Notes: generated by a model not told the origin, from the letters alone. A stretch of 60,434 bases of DNA from Bacillota bacterium (GCA_012521185.1 JAAYMV010000003.1:1-60434); one strand, 5' to 3'. Numbered from the stretch's first letter, positions 1-8,949 are shown. Made by a program: numbers and translations.

Positions 1-2
1 AT

Positions 3-653
3 GAACGAGTAGAAGTGATTTGGCAGGGATCTAATGCGCCTGTTCACGTTACTAGCGGTGAACTGTATGGAGTATTAGTTTTCCGTGATGGAACTGACAA
101 TTTCCCTGGTGTCCAAGGATATATTGAACAGTTAAATGAATGGACAGCTAATTTTATTGATACAGTTAATGAAATTCATGGGCAAGGTTACGATTTAAAT
201 AGTAATGATGGTCAAGACTTTTTTGTAGTAAAGGAACATGATCCAAGCTTATTAATCAGAGTAAATATTACTGATCCGAATCAAATCGCTGCAAGTAATG
301 AATTGCATAACGGTGAAGTAGTTCGCGGTAATGGAAATATTGCATTGCAGCTCGCTTCTCTTCGGCACACGCCTTATCAACCAGACCAACCTAAATTGAG
401 TGATAGCTTTAACGCAATTATTGCTGGTTTAGGTGTTCGAGCCATGGAAGCTAATGTTATGGTAGAAAATGGAATTGCTTTAGGTGATCATTTAGAAAAA
501 TTACGTGAATCTATTTCAGGAGTTAATTTAGATGAAGAAATGGCAGATATGATTAAATTTCAACATGCCTATAATGCGGCTGCCCGAATCATGACTGCCA
601 TGGATGAAGCATTGGATACGATTATTAATCGTATGGGTGCGGTCGGTCGATAG
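3..653 (+). CDS. flgK: Flagellar hook-associated protein 1 FlgK, C-terminal part (runs off left edge)
   Basis: The reading frame is open from the left edge of the window, so only about 216 C-terminal residues are visible of a family usually 450-600 residues long. FlgK is secreted by the flagellar type III system and forms the first hook-filament junction ring. The last 45 residues (DEEMADMIKFQHAYNAAARI and onward) are the conserved amphipathic C-terminal helix shared by FlgK, FlgE and other rod/hook proteins, ending in a typical INRMG motif. The frame continues upstream of the first in-window start-like GTG at 15, so that codon should not be taken as the start. flgL follows after 12 bases, with its ribosome binding site (TAGGAGGG) overlapping the flgK stop, so the two are cotranscribed. 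Confidence 0.95.
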   Translation, partial: ERVEVIWQGSNAPVHVTSGELYGVLVFRDGTDNFPGVQGYIEQLNEWTANFIDTVNEIHGQGYDLNSNDGQDFFVVKEHDPSLLIRVNITDPNQIAASNELHNGEVVRGNGNIALQLASLRHTPYQPDQPKLSDSFNAIIAGLGVRAMEANVMVENGIALGDHLEKLRESISGVNLDEEMADMIKFQHAYNAAARIMTAMDEALDTIINRMGAVGR

Positions 654-665
654 GAGGGATAAGCA

Positions 666-1616
666 ATGAGGATTACCAATAAAAGCATGAATATTAATTT
701 GTTACGTAATCTTAACCAGGGACTGAAACGTTATGATCGGCTTAGTGAACAATTAGTGTCCGGAAGAAAAGTGCATCGTCCTTCCGATAGTCCAGCTACT
801 ATCAGCAATATTATGGATTTAAATAGTTCCCTAATTGAAACTGAGCAGTATTTACGTGGAGCTGCTGATGCACAATCTTGGTTAGAGTCTACTGATTCAG
901 CATTAGATTCATTAACAAATGTATTGCATCGTCTTCGTGATATTATCACCATGGGAGCTAATGATACTCAAGACGATGCTGCCCGATTTGCCTTAGCCCA
1001 AGAAGCTGAGCAATTGTTTGATAGCATTATTCAGCTTGGCAATTCTACTCATGGCAGCAAGTACATATTTGCTGGACAACTGACTACTGTTAAGCCATTT
1101 GTTCGTGAGTCAGATGATCCAAATTCAGCCGAATATTTTAACGTTATTTACCAAGGCGGATATCGTACTGCCACTGGTGATTTAACCAAAGTAGAATTTG
1201 AAGTCAGTACTAATTCTTACCTGACTGTTAATGTGGCTGATGCGGAAAAAGTTAATGATGTGGTTGAGGAAAAACTATTCACTCCCATTCTTAATTTAAT
1301 CAAAGATGTGCGAGAAAATTTAATTAATAATAATGTTACTGATTTGAGCAATCAGAATCTTGGGGATTTAGAACAAACCTTGGATAGGGTTCTACGCCAT
1401 CGTGCTGATGTAGGCGCGCGAATGGCTAGAGCTGACTTAGCAGAAGAACGCTTACAAGATTTGCGTTTAAATTTCAATAAATTACTTAAGAATGTCCAAG
1501 GTGTGGATTATGCAGAAACGATTATGCAATTGAAAAATGAAGAGCATATTTATCGCACAGCATTATCAGTTGGGGCAAGAATTCTCCAGCCATCTTTAGT
1601 AGATTTTCTGCGATAG
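666..1616 (+). CDS. flgL: Flagellar hook-associated protein 3 FlgL
   Basis: This 316-residue protein is the second hook-filament junction protein, joining FlgK to flagellin. The N-terminus (MRITNKSMNINLLRNLNQGL) and the C-terminal helix (AETIMQLKNEEHIYRTALSV) are the flagellin-like coiled-coil ends typical of FlgL. The conserved SGRKVHRPSDSPA segment lies near residue 32. The length fits the family (about 300). The start is the ATG at 666, 7 bases after a GGAGGG. It sits between flgK and a DUF6470 gene, the order known from Bacillus subtilis (flgK-flgL-yviE-fliW-csrA). No promoter is evident in front, so it is expected to be read with flgK. Confidence 0.95.
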   Translation: MRITNKSMNINLLRNLNQGLKRYDRLSEQLVSGRKVHRPSDSPATISNIMDLNSSLIETEQYLRGAADAQSWLESTDSALDSLTNVLHRLRDIITMGANDTQDDAARFALAQEAEQLFDSIIQLGNSTHGSKYIFAGQLTTVKPFVRESDDPNSAEYFNVIYQGGYRTATGDLTKVEFEVSTNSYLTVNVADAEKVNDVVEEKLFTPILNLIKDVRENLINNNVTDLSNQNLGDLEQTLDRVLRHRADVGARMARADLAEERLQDLRLNFNKLLKNVQGVDYAETIMQLKNEEHIYRTALSVGARILQPSLVDFLR

Positions 1617-1627
1617 GATGATTATTA

Positions 1628-2137
1628 GTGCGTTTATTAATTGATATCACTTTTCCCGAGTTAAATTTGTCCTATAGATTTCCTGAAATCAGTATTCGTC
1701 AAAATCCTGGTGGGTTTGAAGCTGAATATTTTGGTCCGGAAATGATTATCGATCAAGATGATGCTATGCGCGAAATGGGTTTGGGTAACTACATGGATTT
1801 AGCCAAAGAAGCAGCTTTAGCTGGAAAACAAGAGGTATTATCTGGGATAGCACGCATAGCTCGTGAGGGTGATCGGCTGCTGGATGTCCTAACAACTGGT
1901 AAAAATATATTACCTCAAATAGCTAAACAATATATGATTTCTGATATTCCAGAGCTAAATGTAGCTGCGATTCCGAAAACTCCACCAAAGATTGAGATGC
2001 ACTATGAGTTGAAGATTAATTGGACGAGAAGTAAGGTGGATTTAAGTGTTCAAACATACCCAGTTATGACTTATTGTATACCTGGAAAGGTAGATGTTAG
2101 TGTTGCAAAAGGATCAAAATTTGATATTAGAGGATGA
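1628..2137 (+). CDS. DUF6470 family protein (YviE-like), flagellar locus
   Basis: A 169-residue protein of the DUF6470/YviE type, whose molecular role is unknown. The N-terminal segment (LLIDITFPELNLSYRFPEIS) and the central helix with EAALAGKQEVLSGIARIAREGDRL are what identify it. The C-terminal 60 residues are beta-rich, with a repeated pattern of charged and hydrophobic residues. The start is a GTG at 1628, 11 bases after the flgL stop, preceded by TAGGATGATT. It is placed between flgL and fliW as in Bacillus, so a link to filament assembly or to FliW/CsrA control is likely by context but not shown. Confidence 0.8.
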   Translation: MRLLIDITFPELNLSYRFPEISIRQNPGGFEAEYFGPEMIIDQDDAMREMGLGNYMDLAKEAALAGKQEVLSGIARIAREGDRLLDVLTTGKNILPQIAKQYMISDIPELNVAAIPKTPPKIEMHYELKINWTRSKVDLSVQTYPVMTYCIPGKVDVSVAKGSKFDIRG

Positions 2138-2143
2138 GCAAAT

Positions 2144-2632
2144 ATGGTATTGAATACCGACCGGTTTGGCGAAATCGTTGTTGATGCGGAAAAGATTATT
2201 ACATTTCCCTCAGGTATTTTAGGCTTTGAGAAGTATAAACGTTATATTCTATTACATGAGAAAAATAGTATTTTTAGTTTTCTTCAATGTATTGATGAGC
2301 CAGAATTGGCTTTTGTAGTAATTATGCCTGAGCTTATTAAGCCAGATTATCACGTAACTTTAGAAGCAAAGCATGTTCAGGATTTAAAGCTTGAAGATGC
2401 TAAAGATGGTTCAGTTTATGGAATTGTGACAATACCGGAAAATGTAGCTGATATGACCATAAATTTACAAGCCCCATTGGTGATTAATAACAAACAGAAG
2501 CTGGGTAAACAGGTTGTTTTAACCGATAGTGATTACCGCATTCGTCATAATGTTTTGGCGGAACTGCAAAAATCTAAATTTGAGCAAGAGAAAAAATGGA
2601 AATTAAAAGAAGTACGTAGCCAATCAGTCTAA
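2144..2632 (+). CDS. fliW: Flagellar assembly factor FliW
   Basis: A 162-residue FliW protein. In Bacillus, FliW binds flagellin and also the translational repressor CsrA. Free flagellin titrates FliW away, so CsrA can then repress flagellin translation. Recognisable segments are the N-terminal FGEIVVDAEKIITFPSGILG followed by FEKYKRYILL, the central FLQCIDEPELAFVV, and the UNAPLVIN-like stretch NLQAPLVINNKQKLGKQVVL. The start ATG is 6 bases after the upstream stop, with GAGGATGAGC as ribosome binding site overlapping that stop. csrA follows 45 bases downstream, so the two antagonists are coexpressed. Confidence 0.95.
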   Translation: MVLNTDRFGEIVVDAEKIITFPSGILGFEKYKRYILLHEKNSIFSFLQCIDEPELAFVVIMPELIKPDYHVTLEAKHVQDLKLEDAKDGSVYGIVTIPENVADMTINLQAPLVINNKQKLGKQVVLTDSDYRIRHNVLAELQKSKFEQEKKWKLKEVRSQSV

Positions 2633-2677
2633 TTCAGTTTTATTAGGGAAGGATATAGTCCAGGGAGGGACATTTTG

Positions 2678-2923
2678 ATGTTAGTTCTGACAAGAAAAGT
2701 AGACCAAAGCATTATGATCGGTGATCATATCAGAGTAGTGATTGTAGATATACGTGGGGATCAAGTTAAAGTCGGAATTGAAGCTCCAAAGGATATTAGT
2801 GTGCATCGGCAAGAAGTTTATCAGGAAATTCAAGAAGAAAATAGAAGAGCAGTACTATCAAAGGCTTTTAATGTTCAAGATTTAACCAAAGTTTTAAAGC
2901 AATCACCTGAAGACCAATCTTAA
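2678..2923 (+). CDS. csrA: Carbon storage regulator / translational repressor CsrA
   Basis: An 81-residue RNA-binding protein with the family opening [20 protein letters not shown] and the conserved [20 protein letters not shown], which carries the RNA-contacting Arg/His of the second strand. It is expected to block ribosome binding on flagellin mRNA and to be held in check by FliW from the adjacent gene. The ATG at 2678 is preferred over an in-frame TTG at 2675 because it lies 7 bases after the GGGAGGGA ribosome binding site. The C-terminal tail (about 20 residues beyond the core) is longer than the enteric protein but usual for Bacillota. The leader between fliW and csrA has several GGA triplets, raising the possibility of autoregulation. 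Confidence 0.96.
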   Translation: MLVLTRKVDQSIMIGDHIRVVIVDIRGDQVKVGIEAPKDISVHRQEVYQEIQEENRRAVLSKAFNVQDLTKVLKQSPEDQS

Positions 2924-2938
2924 ATTTCCAGCTTGTAA

Positions 2939-2983
2939 TAAAGTATTACCAGCTTTTGCCGATAATTTTATTAAAGGTATAAT
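2939..2983 (+). promoter_or_regulatory. Sigma-28 (SigD/FliA) promoter with overlapping sigma-A-like promoter, before flaG
   Basis: TAAA at 2939-2942, a 15-base spacer, and GCCGATAA at 2958-2965 match the sigma-28 consensus TAAA-N15-GCCGATAA exactly. A vegetative-type TTGCCG (2956-2961), 16-base spacer, TATAAT (2978-2983) overlaps it. The flaG-fliS-fliT group is therefore likely a late flagellar transcription unit with some basal vegetative expression. Confidence 0.85.
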
Positions 2984-3004
2984 ATTATTTGTGGAGGAAT
3001 TTTT

Positions 3005-3382
3005 ATGATACGTATAGGTAGTTCCCCGAAAGTTGCAACTTGGGAAACTAATTCCGACATAAAACCTGTCATAAATAACGAAGTGGGTAAAGTAGTACAA
3101 CAAGCCAGTAAAGTTGAAGGAACACCCGTTTCTGAAGATGCAACTCAAAATTATTTAGAAAAAGCGGTCGATGATTTAAATAAAACTATGGATGTCATTG
3201 ATCGCCGTTTAGAGTTTTCGATTCATGAAGAAACAAATCGGGTAATGGTAAGAGTATTGGATCGTTCAGAAGCTGTTCTGGAGGAAGAAAAGGTGATTCG
3301 GGAGATACCTCCTGAAAAATTATTAGATTTACTTGCTGAAATTAAGAAACTAATCGGGATATTGATTGACTGCAGGGTATAA
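3005..3382 (+). CDS. flaG: FlaG family flagellar protein
   Basis: A 125-residue FlaG protein. The first 50 residues are low-complexity and variable. The conserved core starts near residue 55 (KAVDDLNKTMDVIDRRLEFS) and continues with IHEETNRVMVRVLDRSEAVL, the segment typical of FlaG. It ends with IREIPPEKLLDLLAEIKKLI. FlaG affects filament length in several bacteria, but its mechanism is not established. The ATG at 3005 follows GGAGG at 2993-2997. It is the first gene after the sigma-28 promoter and precedes fliS, as in many Bacillota. Confidence 0.9.
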   Translation: MIRIGSSPKVATWETNSDIKPVINNEVGKVVQQASKVEGTPVSEDATQNYLEKAVDDLNKTMDVIDRRLEFSIHEETNRVMVRVLDRSEAVLEEEKVIREIPPEKLLDLLAEIKKLIGILIDCRV

Positions 3383-3414
3383 TTTCAGAAGTCATGTAAG
3401 GGGGGCGGCCAAGG

Positions 3415-3786
3415 ATGGGTTTAGATGCATATCAAATTTATAAGAAAACTCAAGTATCGACTGCATCTCAAGGCGAATTGGTAGTAATGATGTTTGATGG
3501 GGCGATTAAGTTTAGTAATCAAGCTAAGGAAATGATTAATCAGTCCAAGATTGCAGAGGCTCATGAAAAATTAATTAGAGCCCAAGATATCGTTAGTGAG
3601 TTATCAGCTGCTTTAAATATGGATACTGGTGAAATTGCGAAAAACTTATATCAGTTATATGATTATATCAATAATTTATTGGTTCAAGCTAATATAAAGA
3701 AAGATGTTGAGATTTTAGATCAAGCGATCCAACTATTAACCGAATTGCGTGATACCTGGCGTCAGGTGGTGGCAAAGGTTCAATGA
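3415..3786 (+). CDS. fliS: Flagellin export chaperone FliS
   Basis: A 123-residue all-helical chaperone that binds the C-terminus of flagellin in the cytoplasm and delivers it to the export apparatus. The N-terminal YQIYKKTQVSTASQGELVVM segment is the family hallmark (YxxxQVxTASPxELxxMLYDG), followed by MFDGAIKF. A helical bundle fills the rest, ending near LRDTWRQVVAKVQ. The length is normal. The ATG lies 9 bases after GGGGGGC. The stop overlaps the next start by four bases (ATGA), which implies translational coupling to the FliT-like partner. Confidence 0.95.
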   Translation: MGLDAYQIYKKTQVSTASQGELVVMMFDGAIKFSNQAKEMINQSKIAEAHEKLIRAQDIVSELSAALNMDTGEIAKNLYQLYDYINNLLVQANIKKDVEILDQAIQLLTELRDTWRQVVAKVQ

Positions 3787-4262
3787 CAGGCCTTCAGCAA
3801 AAATTAGTACAGCTTGAAGCCGATTATCACAATTTGTTAAAATGCTACCGAGAAATAGCAGCTGGGCGCGAAGAAGAAATTTCTTGGATGAAGAATAATG
3901 ATATGGAAGCTTTGTTAGACTACCTAAAGGAAAAGGAAGCAATCATGGATCAAGCAGAGCTGTATCGGCGGCAAATCCAAGAGACCCAGGCGCTAATTGC
4001 TGCTGAAAATAACTTAGAATCTTTTTCTATACCTAGCTTGAAAGAAAAGCTTTTTCCTACCCTGGTTGAGCAGTTAGATAGAATTGGTGAACTAATTAAT
4101 ACCTTAATTGAAGAACTTACTACCCTTGAAGTCCAAGAAAAACAACTAGAACAAATTTTAAGGCAGCGAACAGGGATTATCTCAGGAGAGGTTAATAAAT
4201 CTCAAAAACAAAAGATAGCCAAAAAGGCTTATAGCAATGTCCCTAAGCTTCCAAAAAAATAA
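3783..4262 (+). CDS. FliT-like flagellar chaperone / coiled-coil protein
   Basis: A 159-residue, almost entirely helical, Glu/Lys/Gln-rich protein translationally coupled to fliS through an ATGA overlap. In this position Bacillota carry fliT, a small export chaperone for the filament cap FliD. The helix around residues 25-60 (GREEEISWMKNNDMEALLDY, then LKEKEAIMDQ) resembles the FliT/FlgN type. The basic C-terminal tail (KSQKQKIAKKAYSNVPKLPK) is not a conserved element. Assignment rests mainly on position and predicted coiled coil, because FliT and FlgN proteins are poorly conserved. FlgN-like is the alternative. Confidence 0.65.
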   Translation: MTGLQQKLVQLEADYHNLLKCYREIAAGREEEISWMKNNDMEALLDYLKEKEAIMDQAELYRRQIQETQALIAAENNLESFSIPSLKEKLFPTLVEQLDRIGELINTLIEELTTLEVQEKQLEQILRQRTGIISGEVNKSQKQKIAKKAYSNVPKLPKK

Positions 4263-4297
4263 ATATCAAAACTTTATAAATTGTATCTAAAATACCC

Positions 4298-4364
4298 TTG
4301 ACAAATTATGGTTAAATATGTTAAATTAATGCTAGCCGGAATTTTTCGACAGCCGGTATTAATC
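4298..4364 (+). promoter_or_regulatory. Promoter and leader hairpin of the cold-shock gene
   Basis: TTGACA at 4298-4303 is followed after 17 bases by TTAAAT (4321-4326), a perfect -35 with a weaker -10. Just downstream, TTAAT...CCGG (from 4325) can pair with CCGG...ATTAA (ending about 4364), with a bulge in the left arm. Cold-shock genes often carry structured leaders that modulate translation with temperature. That function here is inferred from position. Confidence 0.55.
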
Positions 4365-4384
4365 TTTAGGAGGAATGTATTTCA

Positions 4385-4582
4385 ATGCTAGGTAAAGTAA
4401 AATGGTTCAATGCTGAAAAGGGCTACGGATTTATCGAAAGAGAAGATGGCGGTGATGTATTCGTTCACTTTTCAGCAATTCAAGAAGATGGATTTAAATC
4501 TTTAGAAGAAGGTCAAACTGTAGAATTTGATATTGTCGAGGGTGAGCGTGGACCACAAGCATCTAATGTGGTTAAACTGTAA
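4385..4582 (+). CDS. Cold-shock protein, CspA/CspB family
   Basis: A 65-residue single cold-shock (OB-fold) domain that binds single-stranded RNA and DNA and melts structured mRNA. Both RNA-binding motifs are present: RNP1 as KGYGFIE (residues 12-18) and RNP2 as VFVHFSAI (25-32). Length and sequence ([16 protein letters not shown] at the start, [10 protein letters not shown] at the end) match CspB-type proteins. It is monocistronic: its own promoter lies upstream and a strong terminator immediately downstream. The ATG is preceded by AGGAGGAATG 14 bases upstream, with the usual A/T-rich spacer. Confidence 0.97.
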   Translation: MLGKVKWFNAEKGYGFIEREDGGDVFVHFSAIQEDGFKSLEEGQTVEFDIVEGERGPQASNVVKL

Positions 4583-4598
4583 AATAAACGAAAATTCA

Positions 4599-4626
4599 AG
4601 AGTCAAGGTAACTTGACTCTTTTTAT
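4599..4626 (+). terminator. Rho-independent terminator after csp
   Basis: AGAGTCAAG (4599-4607), loop GTAA, CTTGACTCT (4612-4620), then a T run. The nine-base stem is perfect. It separates the cold-shock gene from hpf. Confidence 0.9.
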
Positions 4627-4711
4627 ATTCAAAAACTAAGTTGCAGGATTTTTTTAGAAAAAAGGGAATTATATTAAGTACAAGTAGGTAAATAGCAAAG
4701 GAGTGGATGAC

Positions 4712-5260
4712 ATGGTTGCTATGCAAGTGGTTGTAAAAGGTACTAATATTGATGTTACTGATGCTTTACGCAGCTATGTAGAAAAACGAGCTGCCAAATT
4801 GGAACGATTCTTCCATGCGGAACAAGAAGTTTTAGTCAATGTTACTTTCAAAGTAGAACGGGAAATACATGTTGCTGAGGTAACCATGGATTTAAAAGGC
4901 CTAGTATTGAGAGGCGAAGGTAAAACATCGGATATGTATGCTTCAATTGATACCGCCTTTGAGAGAATAGAACGACGCTTTGGGAAGTTTAGATCAAAGA
5001 TTCAAAAAAGAATTCAGGGACCTAAACTTAGCCAAATGCCAGCCCAAACTGAAGAAGATGCTGTGCAAGAGGTTAAAGAGCTAAAAATTGTAAGAACAAA
5101 GCGTTTTGCGCTAAAACCAATGGATGTAGAAGAAGCAATTATGCAAATGGAATTAGTCGGTCATGATTTCTTTGTATTCTTTAATGCTGCTAATGATGAA
5201 GTGAATGTAGTTTATAAACGTAAAGATGGCAATTACGGTTTAATTGAACCAGAATATTAG
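4712..5260 (+). CDS. hpf: Ribosome hibernation-promoting factor, long form (HPF/YvyD)
   Basis: A roughly 182-residue long-type HPF. The N-terminal domain (MQVVVKGTNIDVTDALRSYV, then EKRAAKLERFF) binds the 30S decoding region. A charged linker (around residues 100-120) joins the C-terminal dimerisation domain (KRFALKPMDVEEAIMQMELV, then GHDFFVFFNA), which pairs two 70S ribosomes into 100S particles. The short gamma-proteobacterial form lacks this second domain. The ATG at 4712 is preferred to an upstream in-frame GTG at 4703, because AAAGGAG ends at 4703 and gives normal spacing to the ATG. The gene precedes the nucleotidyltransferase-like gene and secA, and hpf next to secA is a common Bacillota arrangement. 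Confidence 0.95.
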   Translation: MVAMQVVVKGTNIDVTDALRSYVEKRAAKLERFFHAEQEVLVNVTFKVEREIHVAEVTMDLKGLVLRGEGKTSDMYASIDTAFERIERRFGKFRSKIQKRIQGPKLSQMPAQTEEDAVQEVKELKIVRTKRFALKPMDVEEAIMQMELVGHDFFVFFNAANDEVNVVYKRKDGNYGLIEPEY

Positions 5261-5274
5261 AGAGTGGGATGTAA

Positions 5275-6387
5275 ATGAGTTCTTCTGTTACGCTAGTAAT
5301 TTTTGAAGGTGGGCGGATTGATAGTTCACTTGAAGAAGAATTTCGCCAAGTACGTAAAGGGATAGTGATCGATAATATTATAAAAGCAACTACAGCTGGT
5401 TTTGAACGAATTATATTATGCACGCCTTATCAGGATCTAGCAGCAGAGGCTAAAAATTTCGGTGTGGAAGTTGAATTTGAGGAATTTGTAGCAGAAGAAT
5501 TCCATTTTGGAAACAGCTTACTTAAGATAATTAGAGAATATCAGTTGTCAAGCGTTTTGTACATGGGGGGAGCTGCTGCTCCCCTTATTTCTTCAGCTGA
5601 GCTCGCTTATGTCCATAAATTAATGAGCGATCATGATAATTTTGTAACTGCCAACAATTATTTTTCTGCTGATTTAATCGGCTTTTCCCCAGCATCAGCT
5701 TTGGCGGATATAACACTTCCAGCAATTGATAATTCATTGGCAATGGCTCTGGTAAGTGAAGGAGATTTAAAATATATACCGCTACAACGTACTCTTGGTC
5801 TGCAATTTGATTTAGATACTCCAAGCGAATTATTAACCCTAGCAATTCATCCAGGAATTGGCGAATATACTAAGAGAGCGTTAGCTAAGATTGATTTGGA
5901 TACTAGCAAATGTTTGAAAATTAGAGAAATTATCAATAATCCTGATAGTGAGCTTGTTGTTTTTGGTAGAATCGGCTCTGCTAATTTTAAGCTTCTAGAT
6001 GAATTGACTCGTTGCCGAATTAGATTGTATTCTGAAGAACGTGGTCTAAAAGCTTTGGGCAGAGACGTCCGGGGGGAAGCAGTCTCTTTATTGGGTAAAC
6101 TAATTCTAAGTTTGGGATATGAAGACTTCTTCTCCTTTTTAGCTGAAATTTGTCAGGGAGCTGTTTTGGATACCCGTGTATTGTTTGCCTATTTTGGGTG
6201 GGAATTAAGCCAATCTGAACGGTTTCATTCTGACTTAGGCAGAATAGAGCAAATTAATCATCCTGAGTTACGAGAATTTACAAGGTGTGCTCATAATGCT
6301 AAAATACCAATTTTGTTAGGTGGACATTCGTTAGTGACCGGTGGTCTTTGGGCACTGATCGAATCAAGCTTATTGGAAAGAGTATAA
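5275..6387 (+). CDS. Conserved nucleotidyltransferase-like protein of unknown function
   Basis: This 370-residue protein is not one I can assign to a characterised enzyme. The first 190 residues alternate strands and helices in the manner of a MobA/CofC-type nucleotidyltransferase. They include a segment that looks like a sugar- or base-recognition region (SSVLYMGGAAAPLISSAELA) and a late QFDLDTPSELL motif, reminiscent of the Asp-rich end of NTP transferases. However, the usual N-terminal G-x-G-x-R-M loop is missing; the start reads LVIFEGGRIDSS. The second half (from about residue 225, ELVVFGRIGSANFKLLDELT) appears to be a separate domain ending in ILLGGHSLVTGGLWALIESS. It lies between hpf and secA, 31 bases before secA. 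Cofactor or nucleotide-sugar synthesis is possible, but no function can be given. Confidence 0.6.
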   Translation: MSSSVTLVIFEGGRIDSSLEEEFRQVRKGIVIDNIIKATTAGFERIILCTPYQDLAAEAKNFGVEVEFEEFVAEEFHFGNSLLKIIREYQLSSVLYMGGAAAPLISSAELAYVHKLMSDHDNFVTANNYFSADLIGFSPASALADITLPAIDNSLAMALVSEGDLKYIPLQRTLGLQFDLDTPSELLTLAIHPGIGEYTKRALAKIDLDTSKCLKIREIINNPDSELVVFGRIGSANFKLLDELTRCRIRLYSEERGLKALGRDVRGEAVSLLGKLILSLGYEDFFSFLAEICQGAVLDTRVLFAYFGWELSQSERFHSDLGRIEQINHPELREFTRCAHNAKIPILLGGHSLVTGGLWALIESSLLERV

Positions 6388-6417
6388 ATAATTTAGACTG
6401 GAAAGGAAGTTTGTTTA

Positions 6418-8937
6418 ATGCTTGGATTCCTGCAAAAGATCTTTGATCACAACAAACGAGAAATTAAGCGTTTGGCGGATACAGTTGCTGTAATAAATAG
6501 TTTGGAGCCTGAGATTTCCAAGCTGACAGATGATCAGCTGCGGAATAAAACTGTAGAATTTAAACAGCGACTTAGTCAAGGCGCAACATTAGAAGAGATT
6601 TTGCCCGAGGCATTTGCTGTTGTTAGAGAAGCAGCAGTACGCACCTTAGGTCAACGGCATTATGACGTGCAATTAATGGGTGGTATTGTTCTGCATGAAG
6701 GTAGAATTGCCGAAATGAAAACTGGTGAAGGAAAAACTTTAGTGGCTACTTTACCTGTATACTTAAATGCTTTGACTGGTAAAGGTGTTCATGTAGTAAC
6801 GGTCAATGATTATCTGGCTAGCCGCGATGCTCAGTGGATGGGACAAGTTTATCGCTTTTTAGGCTTGTCAGTTGGTACTATTGTGCATGGTTTGGATTTC
6901 AATGAGCGCCGAGAGGCTTATAATGCTGATGTTACTTATGGAACAAATAACGAGTTTGGTTTTGATTATTTACGTGATAACATGGTAATCTCAGAAGAGC
7001 AGCTTGTCCAACGAGAATTAAACTTCGCCATTATTGACGAGGTAGACTCTATCTTAATCGATGAGGCTCGTACACCTTTAATTATCTCTGGTCAAGCTGA
7101 GGATTCTACCAGGTATTATTCAGAGTTTGCAAAAATTGTTCCCCGATTAAAAGCTGAGACAGATTACAATGTTGATGAGAAAGCCCGAACGGTCAGTATG
7201 ACAGAAGAGGGAGTAGCTAAGGTAGAAAAAATCTTAGGTATTGATAACTTATTTGATGATGCTAACTTTCAATTGAATCACTATCTGATTCAAGCGTTAA
7301 AGGCTCATACTCTTTTTGTCCGTGATCGTGATTATGTGGTAAAAGATGGTGAAGTGATCATTGTCGACGAATTTACTGGGCGTTTGATGCCAGGGCGTCG
7401 TTACTCTGATGGCTTACATCAGGCTATCGAAGCAAAAGAAGGGGTACAGGTAGCAAAAGAAAGTCAGACATTAGCATCGATAACTTACCAAAACTATTTT
7501 AGAATGTATCAAAAGCTTGCTGGCATGACCGGTACCGCATTAACTGAGGAACAAGAATTTCGCCAAATTTATGGTATGGACGTTGTAGTGATTCCAACTA
7601 ACCGGCCTTTGCAGCGGATCGATCATCCAGATGGTGTTTATAAAACAAGTAGGGCAAAATATCAAGCCGTGTTGCAGGATATTATTGAACGACATCAAAC
7701 TGGACAGCCAGTCTTAGTAGGTACAATCTCCATTGAAAAGTCTGAGATGCTTAGTAAAATGCTAAAGCAGCATGGAATTCCTCATCAAGTACTTAATGCT
7801 AAGTACCATGAAAAAGAGGCTGAGATTGTTAGCCAAGCTGGCCAACGGGGAGCTGTGACCATAGCTACAAATATGGCTGGTCGTGGTACAGACATTGTCC
7901 TTGGTGAAGGTGTTGTAGAACTAGGTGGTTTGCATATTATTGGAACAGAGCGCCACGAATCACGTCGGATTGATAATCAGTTAAGAGGTCGTGCTGGGCG
8001 CCAAGGAGATCCAGGTTCATCTAAATTTTATGTTTCTTTAGAAGATGATTTAATGCGCTTATTTGGTTCGGAGCGAATATCAGGCCTAATGGATCGCTTG
8101 GGTTGGGAAGAAAACCAGCCGATTGAACATCCACAAATTTCCCGGGCAATTGAAAATGCTCAGAAGAAAGTCGAGGCTCGCAACTTTGAAATTCGTAAGC
8201 GAGTTTTAGAATATGACGATGTCATGAATCAACAGCGAGAGATTATTTATGAACAACGGAAAAATGTCTTAAAAGGCGAAAACATTCAGGAATATATTCA
8301 AGGTATGTTCCATAGAACTTTTGAGCAAATTGTAGCTCAGCACGCTGACGCGAAACTATTACCAGAGGAGCGGAATTTAGATGTTATAATAAGCTTGTAT
8401 AATGAAATTACCGGTAAAGATTTATCATTATCAAAAGCAGAACTAGAAAGTATGACGCCGGAGCAAATTACTGAGAAATTAGCAGAATTAGCTCAAGCAG
8501 CATATCAAGAGCGGGAACAGAAATTCGGCTCCGAAACTATGCGTCGGATTGAGCAATTAGTTTTACTCCAAACTATAGATAATAAATGGATGCAGCATTT
8601 ACGAGAAATGGATGACTTGCGTGAAGGAATTGGCTTGCGCGCCTATGGTCAAAGCAATCCTTTATTAGAATATCGCTTTGAAGCCTATGAAATGTTTAAA
8701 CAGATGACTTATTTTATTCAAGAAGATTGCTTAAAATTGTTATTTCGCGTTAAGTTGACAGATGAAGCAGCAGAAGAAAGGAAAGCAAGAGATCGCTTAA
8801 GCCAAGCGACTATGAATCGCGGTGCTGATGGAGAAGAAATCGTCCGGGAACCGCGGCGAGTAGAAAAACGTGTAGGCCGAAATGATCCATGTCCTTGTGG
8901 CAGTGGGAAAAAGTATAAAAAATGTTGTTTAAAATAG
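6418..8937 (+). CDS. secA: Preprotein translocase ATPase SecA
   Basis: An 839-residue SecA, the motor that drives unfolded precursors through SecYEG. Walker A is MKTGEGKT (residues 100-107), and the DEAD-like box is [19 protein letters not shown]. The preprotein-binding region and helicase motif VI region ([15 protein letters not shown]) follow. The extreme C-terminus carries the zinc-binding SEC-C motif [13 protein letters not shown], used for SecB or lipid contact. Length is standard for Bacillota. The ATG at 6418 follows GGAAAGGAAG. prfB begins 12 bases after the stop, the usual secA-prfB pairing. Confidence 0.98.
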   Translation: MLGFLQKIFDHNKREIKRLADTVAVINSLEPEISKLTDDQLRNKTVEFKQRLSQGATLEEILPEAFAVVREAAVRTLGQRHYDVQLMGGIVLHEGRIAEMKTGEGKTLVATLPVYLNALTGKGVHVVTVNDYLASRDAQWMGQVYRFLGLSVGTIVHGLDFNERREAYNADVTYGTNNEFGFDYLRDNMVISEEQLVQRELNFAIIDEVDSILIDEARTPLIISGQAEDSTRYYSEFAKIVPRLKAETDYNVDEKARTVSMTEEGVAKVEKILGIDNLFDDANFQLNHYLIQALKAHTLFVRDRDYVVKDGEVIIVDEFTGRLMPGRRYSDGLHQAIEAKEGVQVAKESQTLASITYQNYFRMYQKLAGMTGTALTEEQEFRQIYGMDVVVIPTNRPLQRIDHPDGVYKTSRAKYQAVLQDIIERHQTGQPVLVGTISIEKSEMLSKMLKQHGIPHQVLNAKYHEKEAEIVSQAGQRGAVTIATNMAGRGTDIVLGEGVVELGGLHIIGTERHESRRIDNQLRGRAGRQGDPGSSKFYVSLEDDLMRLFGSERISGLMDRLGWEENQPIEHPQISRAIENAQKKVEARNFEIRKRVLEYDDVMNQQREIIYEQRKNVLKGENIQEYIQGMFHRTFEQIVAQHADAKLLPEERNLDVIISLYNEITGKDLSLSKAELESMTPEQITEKLAELAQAAYQEREQKFGSETMRRIEQLVLLQTIDNKWMQHLREMDDLREGIGLRAYGQSNPLLEYRFEAYEMFKQMTYFIQEDCLKLLFRVKLTDEAAEERKARDRLSQATMNRGADGEEIVREPRRVEKRVGRNDPCPCGSGKKYKKCCLK

Positions 8938-8949
8938 TGAGGTGTTCCA

